In this document: one piece after another, positions 1 to 8,601 of the stretch
How positions within the stretch are numbered: the first letter of the stretch is position 1
Layout: each line of letters opens with the position of its first letter
Assembly: GCF_001187555.1 (NCBI RefSeq)
Contig: NZ_LFIJ01000001.1
Coordinates: forward strand, 1,266,169 to 1,330,168
From: Gilvimarinus polysaccharolyticus
Lineage (GTDB): Bacteria > Pseudomonadota > Gammaproteobacteria > Pseudomonadales > Cellvibrionaceae
Direction of reading: 5' to 3'
Length of the DNA stretch: 64,000 bases
Notes under the pieces: generated by a model
The model's input: the letters and a program-made list of their open reading frames with translations, nothing else
Databases searched by the model: none
What the model was told of the DNA's origin: nothing
Made by a program: the position numbers and the translations under genes

Positions 1-294
1 AATGCGGCCAACCGACACACCCGCTGCCCGCATTACCACCAACTCACTCGATCCGGCCAAGTTGCCAAGACCGATTAAGCAACCAATTAAAACCGCGTAA
101 GGCAAGTATTCATAAGCGCTGCGAGGCAAGCCCCATAAAATATAAATCAGCGCCTCGACCAAGGTATAGCCCTGCCTTAACTTATCCAACTGATCAACGA
201 GCTTGCCAATAAAATCAAGCCCCAACACCAGCAGTAAAACCATTGCCACCGCGCCAACGACCGCACGCGTCACATAACGATTAAGCTTTGACAC
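1..294 (-). CDS. lptG: LPS export permease LptG (partial, N-terminus only)
   Basis: This is the N-terminal ~98 residues of the second LPS-transport permease; the rest lies beyond the window edge. Reading from a GTG at 294 the frame stays open to base 1 and encodes a hydrophobic first membrane helix followed by the segment around GLPRSAYEYLPYAVLIG, which matches the TM1-TM2 region of YjgP/YjgQ proteins. The start overlaps the last 14 bases of lptF, the usual lptF-lptG arrangement. LptF and LptG form the inner-membrane channel that, with LptB2, extracts LPS and passes it to LptC. The assignment to LptG rests on this fragment plus gene order. Confidence 0.85.
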   Translation of the reverse strand, partial: MSKLNRYVTRAVVGAVAMVLLLVLGLDFIGKLVDQLDKLRQGYTLVEALIYILWGLPRSAYEYLPYAVLIGCLIGLGNLAGSSELVVMRAAGVSVGRI

Positions 295-1372
295 GCTTAC
301 TCCCCAACCGATTTATCAAGTTGCTAGGCCCAACAAAGATTAACCACGCTATGGCAATAAATACAGCATGTACAGACCACAGCCCCGGTAAAATAGGAAA
401 CTTGCCCGCCTCCATCTCGGAGCGTACCGAGCTGAGCGCCGCCAAATAAACGAGGTACAGAATAATCGCGGGCAACATTTTTAAATATCGACCTTGGCGC
501 GGATTAGTATGACTAAGAGGCACCGACATAAACGCCACGACTAATACCAGTAAGGGCATCGACAACCGCCACTGTAGCGTTGCCCTGGCCGATAGGCTTT
601 CGTCCTTTAATAAGTCGCGAGTTGGCCGGGCATCGGCCTCTATGTCGTAAGCGGCCGACACCTCGGGCTCAGGAATGTGCTGAGCCAGCTGGTCAAACTC
701 GGTAATTTGATAATTGGCAGAACCCGGCCGGCCTTGATAACGAATTCCATTGTGCAGCTCAAGGTAACGCTCACCAAATTCGCTGTTGTAGCGCTGTTTA
801 CCTACCTCGGCAATCGCCACCGAGGTGGGAGTACCTATTTGGGTAAGAAACAATTGGTTCAGTTGAGTTCGGTTGTCACTAATAGACTCAACGTAAGCCA
901 CCACCTTACCGCCGTTGAATGGCTGAAAATGACCGGATCTTAATGTGGTAAATTCACTGCGTGAACGCTGCTCGGCAAAAAGCTTTTGCGTTTTAGCCGC
1001 GCCCCAAGGACTTACCCACAAACTCATCGCACCAACGATTAACGCCACCATCAATGCTGGAACAGCGGTAATAAGCAGTAATTTCTTTTGGCTCATACCA
1101 CAGGCACTAAGCACTACCATCTCACTGTCCATATGCAGGCGACCATAGGCCAGTAATATGGCGATAAAAAATCCCAGCGGTACAATCAGCTCTAAAAAGC
1201 CTGGTAACCGATAGGCCATAATCGTAAACAGTAAATCAACGGCGATTTTGCCCGAGGCGGCATCGCCTAAGTACTTTACAAAGCGGCCGCTCATAATAAT
1301 CAGCAGTAAAGTCGTGCTGACGGCGAGCGTCGTCACTAACACTTCACGCGACAAATAGCGAAATACGATCAA
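281..1372 (-). CDS. lptF: LPS export ABC transporter permease LptF
   Basis: The 363-residue protein has the YjgP/YjgQ family layout: an N-terminal membrane block (MIVFRYLSREVL start, TM helices within residues ~10-125), a central periplasmic beta-jellyroll of ~140 residues, and three C-terminal helices (~265-350). Length matches the family. With LptG and the ATPase LptB2 it moves LPS out of the inner membrane toward the Lpt bridge. It is the promoter-proximal gene of lptF-lptG and is transcribed divergently from pepA, the common arrangement in gammaproteobacteria. The 296-bp gap to pepA must hold both promoters; I did not identify a specific site there. Confidence 0.95.
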   Translation of the reverse strand: MIVFRYLSREVLVTTLAVSTTLLLIIMSGRFVKYLGDAASGKIAVDLLFTIMAYRLPGFLELIVPLGFFIAILLAYGRLHMDSEMVVLSACGMSQKKLLLITAVPALMVALIVGAMSLWVSPWGAAKTQKLFAEQRSRSEFTTLRSGHFQPFNGGKVVAYVESISDNRTQLNQLFLTQIGTPTSVAIAEVGKQRYNSEFGERYLELHNGIRYQGRPGSANYQITEFDQLAQHIPEPEVSAAYDIEADARPTRDLLKDESLSARATLQWRLSMPLLVLVVAFMSVPLSHTNPRQGRYLKMLPAIILYLVYLAALSSVRSEMEAGKFPILPGLWSVHAVFIAIAWLIFVGPSNLINRLGSKRVKA

Positions 1373-1668
1373 AATACAACCATCCTTACAAATTGAGGCG
1401 GTTTAACAGACCCTTAATGGGGGCACATGCACGGTAACAACCAAAGATTTTGGCTCCTCGCCCGCTGATGACGTAAACTAGGCGGCATTATCCCGTAACC
1501 GAGGCCATTTGTCTCGATATCTGGTTAAGCCAAGCGATAGACCGTACCGCGGCGCTGTTCGTTCCAAGATCTGTAGGCCGACTTCCATAAGCCTGTTGCC
1601 TCAGACCCGTATAGCGCACATCGATTATCGCTAACTGCTCGCAATACAAAATCTATTAGGGGTCATAC
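1373..1668. promoter_or_regulatory. Divergent intergenic region lptF / pepA
   Basis: This 296-bp gap separates the two divergent starts and must contain promoters for lptFG and pepA-holC. A purine-rich stretch (TTAGGGGTC) lies just before the pepA ATG and is a plausible ribosome-binding site. I see no long inverted repeat or ORF in it. Confidence 0.4.
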
Positions 1669-3153
1669 ATGCAATTTCAAGCTAAGTCATTCGATGCTGC
1701 CAGCCATCGCAGCCCGCTTCTTGTGGTAGGCGTATTTTCCAATACAACTCTAACCCCCGGAGCCCATCTGATCGACCAAGCAGGCAAAGGCCAGCTAAGC
1801 AAGTTACTAACCCGCGAGAAATTCACCGGCGCTCGCGGCACCAGCCTAATGCTGCATCACAGTGTGGGCCAAACCGCCGAGCGGCTATTAATTATCGGCT
1901 TAGGCCCGCTCGAAAAAAGCTCGATTGAACCTGCAGCGATAAATGCCGCCCTTAATGCACTGCAAAACGTAGCAAAAAGTGCCACATACAAAAGCCTCAG
2001 TATCGATCTGACTGGAGTTTCAGTTAGCGGCCAAGCCAGCAGCTGGTTAGCGAGCCACATTGCACAAACATTAACCACCGGGTTATGGCAATTTGATCAA
2101 CTTAAAAGTCAAAAATCCAACAAGCTTAATATCAACAAAATTACTGTTAACACCGACGGCAGTGCAGCTACGATAAAAAAATCGCTAGAACAGGGGCAGG
2201 CATTAGCCGACGGCATGAACTACGCCCGTGAGCTGGGCAACCTGCCCGGCAATATCTGCACGCCAAGCTACTTAGCCAACCAAGCCCGTGCGATGGGTCG
2301 CGGCCAAAGCAAGTTAAAGGTAAGCGTACTCACCGAAAAACAAATGCAAGCCGAGGGCATGGGTTCGCTCCTGTCAGTATCAGCTGGCAGCGACGAACCC
2401 GCCAAGTTGATTGTCATGGAGTACCGAGGCGCGGCTAAATCGCAAGCACCCAACGTGCTCGTAGGTAAGGGTATTACCTTTGATACCGGCGGCATCAGCC
2501 TTAAGCCTGGCGCCGGTATGGACGAGATGAAGTTTGATATGTGCGGTGCCGCCAGCGTATTTGGCACCATGAAGACGCTACTCGCACTGCAGCCCAAAAT
2601 AAATGTAGTGGCTATTGTGGCGGCGGCCGAAAACATGCCATCGGGCGGCGCCACCAAGCCTGGCGATATTGTCACCTCTATGTCGGGACAAACTATCGAG
2701 GTGCTAAATACCGATGCCGAAGGCCGATTGGTGCTGTGCGATGCATTGACCTACTCCAAGCGCTTTAAACCCAAAACAGTTATCGACATTGCTACGCTCA
2801 CCGGCGCCTGCGTTATCGCTTTAGGCAGTCACGCACATGGCTTGTACAGCAACGACCAAGCATTTGCCGATCGACTTTTAGACGCAGGTATCGAAGCAGG
2901 TGATCGCGCTTGGCAAATGCCGTTATGGGATGAATACCAAAAACAACTCGACAGCAATTTTGCTGATATCGCCAATATTGGCGGTCGCGAGGCGGGCAGC
3001 ATCACCGCCGCCTGCTTCTTATCGCGCTTTACTAAAGATCTTTGCTGGGCACACTTAGACATCGCCGGTACAGCGTGGAAATCTGGTGGCGCAAAAGGCG
3101 CTACCGGCCGCCCGGTACCTTTGTTAGTACAATATTTACTCAACAATAAATAA
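1669..3153 (+). CDS. pepA: Leucyl aminopeptidase PepA (M17)
   Basis: The 494-residue protein is a full-length M17 cytosolic aminopeptidase that removes N-terminal residues (Leu-preferring) using two divalent metals. The metal/active-site segments are visible: VGKGITFDTGGISLKP near residues 265-280 and the family signature NTDAEGRL near 345-352. The N-terminal ~170 residues form the macro-like domain. Homologues in enterics and pseudomonads also bind DNA (Xer/cer recombination, carAB or alg control); whether this one does cannot be told. holC follows after 4 bases, so the two are likely co-transcribed. Confidence 0.96.
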   Translation: MQFQAKSFDAASHRSPLLVVGVFSNTTLTPGAHLIDQAGKGQLSKLLTREKFTGARGTSLMLHHSVGQTAERLLIIGLGPLEKSSIEPAAINAALNALQNVAKSATYKSLSIDLTGVSVSGQASSWLASHIAQTLTTGLWQFDQLKSQKSNKLNINKITVNTDGSAATIKKSLEQGQALADGMNYARELGNLPGNICTPSYLANQARAMGRGQSKLKVSVLTEKQMQAEGMGSLLSVSAGSDEPAKLIVMEYRGAAKSQAPNVLVGKGITFDTGGISLKPGAGMDEMKFDMCGAASVFGTMKTLLALQPKINVVAIVAAAENMPSGGATKPGDIVTSMSGQTIEVLNTDAEGRLVLCDALTYSKRFKPKTVIDIATLTGACVIALGSHAHGLYSNDQAFADRLLDAGIEAGDRAWQMPLWDEYQKQLDSNFADIANIGGREAGSITAACFLSRFTKDLCWAHLDIAGTAWKSGGAKGATGRPVPLLVQYLLNNK

Positions 3154-3157
3154 ACCC

Positions 3158-3589
3158 ATGACCGAAGTAGATTTTTACATCCTTAGCAGCGATGAAACAG
3201 ATAAGCAGCTGGCGTTTGTCAGCCGCTTATGCCAAAAGGCCATCAACAATGGCTTGCGGGTGCTTATCGCAGCCAATGACGAAGCCCAACTGCAGTCAGT
3301 CGCGCAGTATTTAACTCATGAACGTCCCGAGAGTTATCTGCCGTGGCGTCACAGTGATGCCACCGACCGCGGCGAGCCCATCGCCCTTGATTGCAAGGGC
3401 GAGTGCGGCAATCATAAAGATGTACTGATAAACCTATGTGCGCAGCTACCAGAATACTTCAGCCGTTTCAGTCGAATGGCCGAGGTAGTCATTCAAACCG
3501 ATACCGTACTTGCACACACCCGCCAGCATTGGAGTTTTTTAGGCGAGCGAGGCTACCCTATTCGGCATCACAAAATGGGACGTGGTTAA
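3158..3589 (+). CDS. holC: DNA polymerase III chi subunit HolC
   Basis: The 143-residue protein matches the chi subunit in length and in its opening (TEVDFYILSS, then a Rossmann-like segment ending in RVLIAANDE). Chi binds psi in the clamp loader and contacts the SSB C-terminal tail. It follows pepA with a 4-bp gap, and pepA-holC is a widely conserved pair. In many relatives valS comes next; here a small hypothetical gene follows and then a convergent transporter, so valS must be elsewhere. Confidence 0.93.
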   Translation: MTEVDFYILSSDETDKQLAFVSRLCQKAINNGLRVLIAANDEAQLQSVAQYLTHERPESYLPWRHSDATDRGEPIALDCKGECGNHKDVLINLCAQLPEYFSRFSRMAEVVIQTDTVLAHTRQHWSFLGERGYPIRHHKMGRG

Positions 3590-3599
3590 GGTTAACGAC

Positions 3600-4082
3600 A
3601 TGAGCGATACGCCCGAGAAAACTCGCAGTGAATTATTAAACGAGCTGGAATCTATTCAAGGGTTACTGGATGACGATGAGATTCCGGTACTGCAAGAAGT
3701 AATAGAAAGCCTTGAAAAACACCACAATAATGCACTGGGGCTGCATGAGGTCAATTACGAATTGGACTTGGGCAATAGCGCGTTAACCGCTGAGCAAGCC
3801 AACAGCCACGAACCCGCCGAGAAAAACACCACCAGCCGCGCACAACATAATACGGCTCAGGGTGAGAATCCTTTTTTACCACAGCATATTCGCTCCCGTT
3901 TACGAGGCAACCGCGCGGGTGATTTTGCTACCGAGGCAAGTGATTTAAAAAATACCGCACGACAACAACTGATTGATGACGTTATTAACGATTTACTGCC
4001 ACAATTAAAAGCCACTTTACACACAAAGTTATCCGTTTTAACCGATGCCCAGCTGCAAGCGCTAAACAGTCAAAGCGATTAA
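3600..4082 (+). CDS. Hypothetical acidic protein downstream of holC
   Basis: A 160-residue protein from the ATG at 3600 (an upstream GTG at 3582 is possible but would overlap holC). It is rich in Glu/Asp/Asn, has no signal peptide or membrane helix, and shows a predicted helical N-terminus (ELLNELESIQGLLDD) and a C-terminal helical part (QLIDDVINDLLPQLKATLHTKL), with a polar linker between them. It resembles the small uncharacterised gene often found between holC and valS in pseudomonads and relatives. Function unknown; co-transcription with pepA-holC is likely. Confidence 0.75.
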   Translation: MSDTPEKTRSELLNELESIQGLLDDDEIPVLQEVIESLEKHHNNALGLHEVNYELDLGNSALTAEQANSHEPAEKNTTSRAQHNTAQGENPFLPQHIRSRLRGNRAGDFATEASDLKNTARQQLIDDVINDLLPQLKATLHTKLSVLTDAQLQALNSQSD

Positions 4083-4100
4083 CCTACTTTGCAGCCTCAG

Positions 4101-5330
4101 CTACGATTGTGGTCTAAAATTCTTACCGCCTCGCACCAGCATAAACAAACCGCCCGCAATAACCACCAACACCATATTGGCTATAAACACACTTAAATAA
4201 CCGTAAGCTTCAGCCACACCGCTAATCAATACGCTGCTTAGCAAAGTCCCCACATGGGTGGTATTGGTGTACAGCGCCGAAGCACTCCCTGCCCGCCCCG
4301 GCAACATCTCTTGCACCACGGATACGCCTAAGCCTGCCAGCACACCAACAAACACCGCGTTAGCCAACTGTAAGGCAAATAACTGCCATAGCTGATCAGC
4401 CCAGTAAACCCCGGCATACAACACTAAACCGGCCAAAGCGCTGGCACGCACTAAAGTTAAAGGGTTCATTCGCGCCGCCAACACCCCAGCTAACAACATT
4501 ACCGGAACCTCGAGCCCTGCGGCAGCCCCCATAATCCAACCGACCCAACTGATTGAAATATCCAGGTTGCGTGTTAAGTGCAAAGGTAAGCTAATTAAAT
4601 AGGCGTTATTAACACACCACATCAATGAAAATGCTAAGACACACAACGCCAAAGACCAGCGCGAGCGTACATCTAACCCACGCCACAAACCCGATTTAAG
4701 CTCGGCCACATCACCCGAGTGGTTCTCGACTTTTAAAGCAGGCAACATTTTTGGACTGACAATCGCCACCGCCGCAAACAACCCCGCCGCTACCGAGTAC
4801 AAGCTGGTAAAGCCCCAATGACTGGCAATTAAAAAACCAGCTGGAGGGCCGGCCACCCAAGCAAACGCAATTTGAGCCCGCACCACGGCATTAAACAAGG
4901 CAATACGCTCTAACGGCAAACTGCTCTCGGCGTACTCTAAGCTATAAGCCAATATCTGTGAGAACGCCACCATCGCCAAGCTCAGCAAAAATATCGCCGA
5001 TAAACACGTCAGCCAATAATGACGCGACAGTGCAAACACCAGGCAACCCAGCACGCCAACTACACACAATGCCACCACCAACATACGCCGATCTTTAAGT
5101 GAATCAGACCAAGCACCAATCAGTTGATTGTAAACGATACTGCCAATTGCAATGCCCGCGTATGGAATGCCGACCCAAAACGGGCTCACACCCACCTCAT
5201 CGGCAAAAAAGATGCTCAGCGTCGGCAGCAACAATGCCCCCACGACGCCCATCGCAAAGGTCAAAAAATAAATGCCCAGCGCTACCGGAGTAAACAGCAT
5301 CGTATTTCTTAAAAGAACGTTCACTCTCAC
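4101..5330 (-). CDS. MFS transporter, sugar-efflux (SetA/SotB-like) type
   Basis: The 409-residue protein has about 12 hydrophobic helices typical of the major facilitator superfamily. The segment VVRAQIAFAWVAGPPAGF (residues ~149-166) resembles the corresponding loop in the SetA/SetB sugar efflux transporters, as does the overall length. Such proteins export sugars or sugar analogues by proton antiport. Start is one of two GTG codons (5330 or 5324) behind a GAGG. It converges on the pepA operon and stands alone. Substrate is not determinable from sequence. Confidence 0.8.
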   Translation of the reverse strand: MRVNVLLRNTMLFTPVALGIYFLTFAMGVVGALLLPTLSIFFADEVGVSPFWVGIPYAGIAIGSIVYNQLIGAWSDSLKDRRMLVVALCVVGVLGCLVFALSRHYWLTCLSAIFLLSLAMVAFSQILAYSLEYAESSLPLERIALFNAVVRAQIAFAWVAGPPAGFLIASHWGFTSLYSVAAGLFAAVAIVSPKMLPALKVENHSGDVAELKSGLWRGLDVRSRWSLALCVLAFSLMWCVNNAYLISLPLHLTRNLDISISWVGWIMGAAAGLEVPVMLLAGVLAARMNPLTLVRASALAGLVLYAGVYWADQLWQLFALQLANAVFVGVLAGLGVSVVQEMLPGRAGSASALYTNTTHVGTLLSSVLISGVAEAYGYLSVFIANMVLVVIAGGLFMLVRGGKNFRPQS

Positions 5331-5384
5331 CTCAAGTTATAATTGGGCATTATGTTATGCCCGCTAATATCAATGACCCAATGC

Positions 5385-5420
5385 AAAACCCCAGCCTGAG
5401 CAAGCTCAGGCTGGGGTTTT
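5385..5420 (-). terminator. Bidirectional-looking intrinsic terminator
   Basis: A perfect 16-bp stem with a CAAG loop, flanked by A-run on the left and T-run on the right (AAAACCCCAGCCTGAG / CTCAGGCTGGGGTTTT). On the minus strand it lies ~130 bp after the YajD-like gene and would end that transcript before the MFS gene. Confidence 0.9.
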
Positions 5421-5550
5421 ATAATATTGCTAAGTCTACACCAGAATTCGATGACAACAGAGAAAGAAGCGTAAAGTCCGTTAGACTAGAGCCGCCACAA
5501 GATCCTAGCAGACACTATGTAGCTTACTGTGATCCATTGAAAAGACAATA

Positions 5551-5907
5551 TCACTCACCGTCCAGCTTGGCCTTTAAGTCGGCAAACGGGTTGTAAGTCG
5601 CAGGTTTAATTTTGCTTTCCGTGGTACTGCCGTAGCGCACCAAGTTCTCAAATTTAGTGTGCTCTTCATCGTGGCAATACAAGCATAGCAACTCCCAATT
5701 ACTGCCATCGCTGGGGTTATTGTCGTGGTTATGATCTCGGTGATGCACGGTTAGTTCGGACAAATTCTTGTGGGTAAATTCACGAGTACAGCGACCGCAA
5801 ATCCACGGGTAGAGCTTTAACGATTGTTCACGATAGCCCGATGCCCGCTTATTGTTGTACTCCAACTGGGCCGCACGCACTTTATCAAAATTACTGGGGG
5901 TACTCAT
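5551..5907 (-). CDS. yajD: YajD-like HNH nuclease-family protein
   Basis: The 118-residue protein strongly resembles E. coli YajD: two Cys pairs (CGRC near residues 37-40; CLYC near 75-78) surround an HNH-type core, ELTVHHRDHNHDNNPSDGSN, and the end NPFADLKAKL is also conserved. The Cys pairs probably bind a structural zinc and the HH...N...H set forms the betabetaalpha-metal nuclease fold. The biological role of YajD is not established. It is monocistronic, with a strong terminator downstream. Confidence 0.9.
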   Translation of the reverse strand: MSTPSNFDKVRAAQLEYNNKRASGYREQSLKLYPWICGRCTREFTHKNLSELTVHHRDHNHDNNPSDGSNWELLCLYCHDEEHTKFENLVRYGSTTESKIKPATYNPFADLKAKLDGE

Positions 5908-5992
5908 AAAAGCCTCACTCCTGTTCCGTTAGAGCATAAACCAAAGCTGTTATCAGGTATAGGCTCCTGTGTGGGGCTCTACCCCACAATAG

Positions 5993-6262
5993 CTAGCCAC
6001 CCCCCAAAGCCACTGCAATACCGTAGCCTGCGGCGTACAAAGTTTTTGAACCGCTCCACGCGGCAAAAACATAGGCAGGGATAAACAACAAAGCACAACT
6101 TATTGCCCTGCCAGTAAACAAATAAACCAACGCTAAAAATGTACACGCCGCCACAGCAACCCCCTGTATGCTGCTAATACTTGAGGAGTATTCAATTTGA
6201 CTTTGCAGATACAGCGAAATTAACGCGACCAGATACGCCGCAACCACCAATAAAAATTTCAT
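5993..6262 (-). CDS. Small hypothetical membrane protein
   Basis: An 89-residue protein with a hydrophobic N-terminal helix (MKFLLVVAAYLVALISLYL) and two further hydrophobic segments (~33-50 and ~55-88), so probably three membrane helices. No recognisable motif. It lies upstream of the YajD-like gene on the same strand with an 85-bp gap. Function unknown; the reading frame and start are plausible but not supported by any recognised homology. Confidence 0.6.
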   Translation of the reverse strand: MKFLLVVAAYLVALISLYLQSQIEYSSSISSIQGVAVAACTFLALVYLFTGRAISCALLFIPAYVFAAWSGSKTLYAAGYGIAVALGGG

Positions 6263-6566
6263 ACTTTTGCCCTAAGCCCTGTAAAACATAAGTTCGCCCC
6301 TAACAGGCATATTACAAATGGAGCTAACACGCAAAAGGCCCGTCAGGCTAAAAGCCTACGAGTGTTTTTAAATATCGAAGATTGCACCGATGAGATTTGA
6401 TAAATAAAATAAAAATCCATTTAAGAGCTTCCGTTATATTCTTGCGCACAAACTACTGAGTGCTACTTAAACTTAATATTATCCCACAACGATTTAGATG
6501 CCAAGCATTCAGGCACGCGCACTTAATAATCAGCGCTGACAACCACAGTTTTTATTTAACCATTAA
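6263..6566. other. Intergenic region upstream of the small membrane gene
   Basis: About 300 bp without a convincing gene, AT-rich at 6380-6480. A weak AGGC...GCCT hairpin sits near 6336-6357. It should carry the promoter of the minus-strand gene starting at 6262. Confidence 0.3.
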
Positions 6567-6600
6567 AAAAGCCCAGCTTGATCGCTCAAGCTGGGCTTTT
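6567..6600 (-). terminator. Terminator of the aceEF operon
   Basis: A perfect 15-bp stem (AAAAGCCCAGCTTGA / TCAAGCTGGGCTTTT) with a four-base loop, preceded by a longer A-run that becomes a U-tract on the minus-strand transcript. It sits 20 bp after the aceF stop. Confidence 0.92.
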
Positions 6601-6619
6601 AAACACGACCAATTTACCC

Positions 6620-8491
6620 TTACAGCAAAAGACGACGTACGTCGGCAATTACAGCCGTTAGGTAAGTAAAGAAGCGTCCGGCATCGGCACCATTGATGGC
6701 GCGATGATCGTAAGATAACGCCAGCGGCAACATGTTGCGCGGGATAAACTCACTACCGTTCCAAACAGGTTTCATTTGTGCGCGTGAAACCCCCAAGATA
6801 GCCACTTCTGGCGCATTAACAATGGGCGTAAAGCCATTGCCACCCATAGCACCCAAGCTTGAGATAGTAAAACAACCACCTTGCATATCCGCAGCGGTTA
6901 GTTTGCCATCACGCGCTTTTTTAACCAAAGCGGTAAAGTCGTCGGCTAATTCCCACAAGCCTTTTTTATCGACATCGCGAATCACTGGCACCATCAAACC
7001 GTTAGGGGTATCTACAGCAACCCCAATGTGCACATATTTTTTCTGCACAATGTGCTCGCCATCGTGATGCATCGAGACGTTAAAGCTCGGCTCGGCGACC
7101 AATGCGGCGGCACAAGCTTTTAGCAAAAATGGCAGGGGCGATAACTTGCTACCACGCTTTTCGGCTTCGGCTTTAAGGCCTTTACGGAAGGCTTCCAGCT
7201 CGGTGATATCAGCATCATCCCACTGCGTAACGTGCGGAATGTTAAGCCAGTTACGCACCATGTTGTTAGCGGTGAGCTTTTTAACTTTGCTCATTTTTAC
7301 GGTTTCGATCTCGCCAAACTTGGCAAAATCGACCGCTGGAATTGCAGGAATTCCACTACCAGCTGCAGTCGCACCATTACCTGATTGGCTAACGGCTACG
7401 ATGTTTTTGACGTAGCTGCGAACATCGTCTTTGTTAATACGGCTGCGCGGACCACTGCCTTTCACTTGCTTAAGATCAACGCCTAACTGACGCGCCAATT
7501 TGCGCACAGAAGGACCGGCGTAAACCTCGGACGAGTTAACCACTGCGACGTTGTCGGCTGTTACCGGTGATCCGGCTGAAGTGGTCGGAGTGTTCACCGG
7601 GGCGCTTGGTGCTTGAGGCGCGGCCTCAATTTTAGCTGCAACCGATTCAACTTCCATTTCACAAATGGCGTCACCCTGAGAAAGCTTGTCACCCTCTTTG
7701 GCGATAACCTTAAGCACTTTACCGGCACTAGGTGCTGGAATTTCCATCGAGGCCTTATCAGTCTCCAGCACGATCATGGTGTCACCTTCACCAATTTCAT
7801 CGCCAGCACTGATGGATATTTCAATAACTGCAGCGCCTTCAGAGCCGCCAATATCTGGCACAGCAACAGTCTCAACCGAACTGCCAGCAACCGCTGGAGC
7901 TGCAGCACTGGATTGCTCAGGAGCGGCCTCAGCCACCTCTGACGCAGCACCAGTCATTACACCCAACTTATCGCCTTGCGACACTTTGTCGCCTTCTTTT
8001 AAGTCGATGCTAATAATTTTACCGCTAGCCGGCGCTGGAATTTCCAGTGAAGCTTTATCGGTTTCTAACACGACAAGCGAATCGCCTTCATTAACTTCAT
8101 CGCCAACAGCGACACAAACCTCAATCACATCAACGTTATCTGAACCGCCAATATCAGGGATAGTAATCGTTTGTTCGGCCGATGCGGCAGCAGGTGCAGC
8201 TTTAGGGGCCGGCTCACTTTTAGCCGGTGCCGCTTGCTCAGCACTTGCACTCGCTTCTGTTTCGATTTCAAAAATCACATCGCCTTCAGAAACTTTATCG
8301 CCGTCTTTAACTTTAATAGCCGTGATTTTTCCGGCAACAGTACTCGGTATTTCCATCGAAGCCTTATCGGTCTCTAATACCAACAGCGAGTCATCGACTG
8401 CAACGGTATCGCCAACGGCGACCGATATTTCAATGACATCTACATTTTCCGAGCCGCCAATATCAGGGACTTTAATCGATTCAATTGCCAC
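6620..8491 (-). CDS. aceF: Pyruvate dehydrogenase E2, dihydrolipoamide acetyltransferase
   Basis: The 623-residue E2 subunit transfers acetyl groups from E1 to CoA via lipoyl-lysine. Three lipoyl domains are visible, each with a DKAS motif (near residues 43, 159 and 253), joined by Ala/Pro-rich linkers; a peripheral-subunit-binding domain follows (PSVRKLARQLGVDL, ~328-341), then the catalytic domain ending with LSYDHRAINGADAGRF (~593-608). The HRxIN-G variant of the active-site motif is also found in Azotobacter/Pseudomonas E2. It follows aceE by 110 bp and a small hairpin, with a strong terminator after it. No lpd gene is adjacent. Confidence 0.96.
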   Translation of the reverse strand: MAIESIKVPDIGGSENVDVIEISVAVGDTVAVDDSLLVLETDKASMEIPSTVAGKITAIKVKDGDKVSEGDVIFEIETEASASAEQAAPAKSEPAPKAAPAAASAEQTITIPDIGGSDNVDVIEVCVAVGDEVNEGDSLVVLETDKASLEIPAPASGKIISIDLKEGDKVSQGDKLGVMTGAASEVAEAAPEQSSAAAPAVAGSSVETVAVPDIGGSEGAAVIEISISAGDEIGEGDTMIVLETDKASMEIPAPSAGKVLKVIAKEGDKLSQGDAICEMEVESVAAKIEAAPQAPSAPVNTPTTSAGSPVTADNVAVVNSSEVYAGPSVRKLARQLGVDLKQVKGSGPRSRINKDDVRSYVKNIVAVSQSGNGATAAGSGIPAIPAVDFAKFGEIETVKMSKVKKLTANNMVRNWLNIPHVTQWDDADITELEAFRKGLKAEAEKRGSKLSPLPFLLKACAAALVAEPSFNVSMHHDGEHIVQKKYVHIGVAVDTPNGLMVPVIRDVDKKGLWELADDFTALVKKARDGKLTAADMQGGCFTISSLGAMGGNGFTPIVNAPEVAILGVSRAQMKPVWNGSEFIPRNMLPLALSYDHRAINGADAGRFFTYLTAVIADVRRLLL

Positions 8492-8562
8492 GGTAACTCC
8501 TCGCTACTTTTTTAATCCGCCCCAGCTTGTGGCTGTGACTTACGTTATCCAATGATCTTGCA

Positions 8563-8581
8563 GGGCGTCTCTTAGACGCCC
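8563..8581 (-). promoter_or_regulatory. Hairpin in the aceE-aceF gap
   Basis: GGGCGTCT-CTT-AGACGCCC forms an 8-bp GC-rich stem with a 3-base loop between the two genes. There is no T-run on the minus strand, so it is more likely a processing/stability structure or attenuator than a terminator. Confidence 0.5.
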
Positions 8582-8601
8582 CACTTATCGCGGGTAGGCG
8601 A

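Noticed and set aside
3582-3599. GTG at 3582 as start of the gene after holC
   Set aside because: It overlaps the holC 3' end and adds six non-conserved-looking residues; the ATG at 3600 is simpler, although the choice is not certain.
7686-8555. Plus-strand 289-codon frame opposite aceF
   Set aside because: It is an antisense shadow of the Ala/Pro/Ser-rich lipoyl region of aceF, with Ser/Thr-rich low-complexity translation and no family resemblance.
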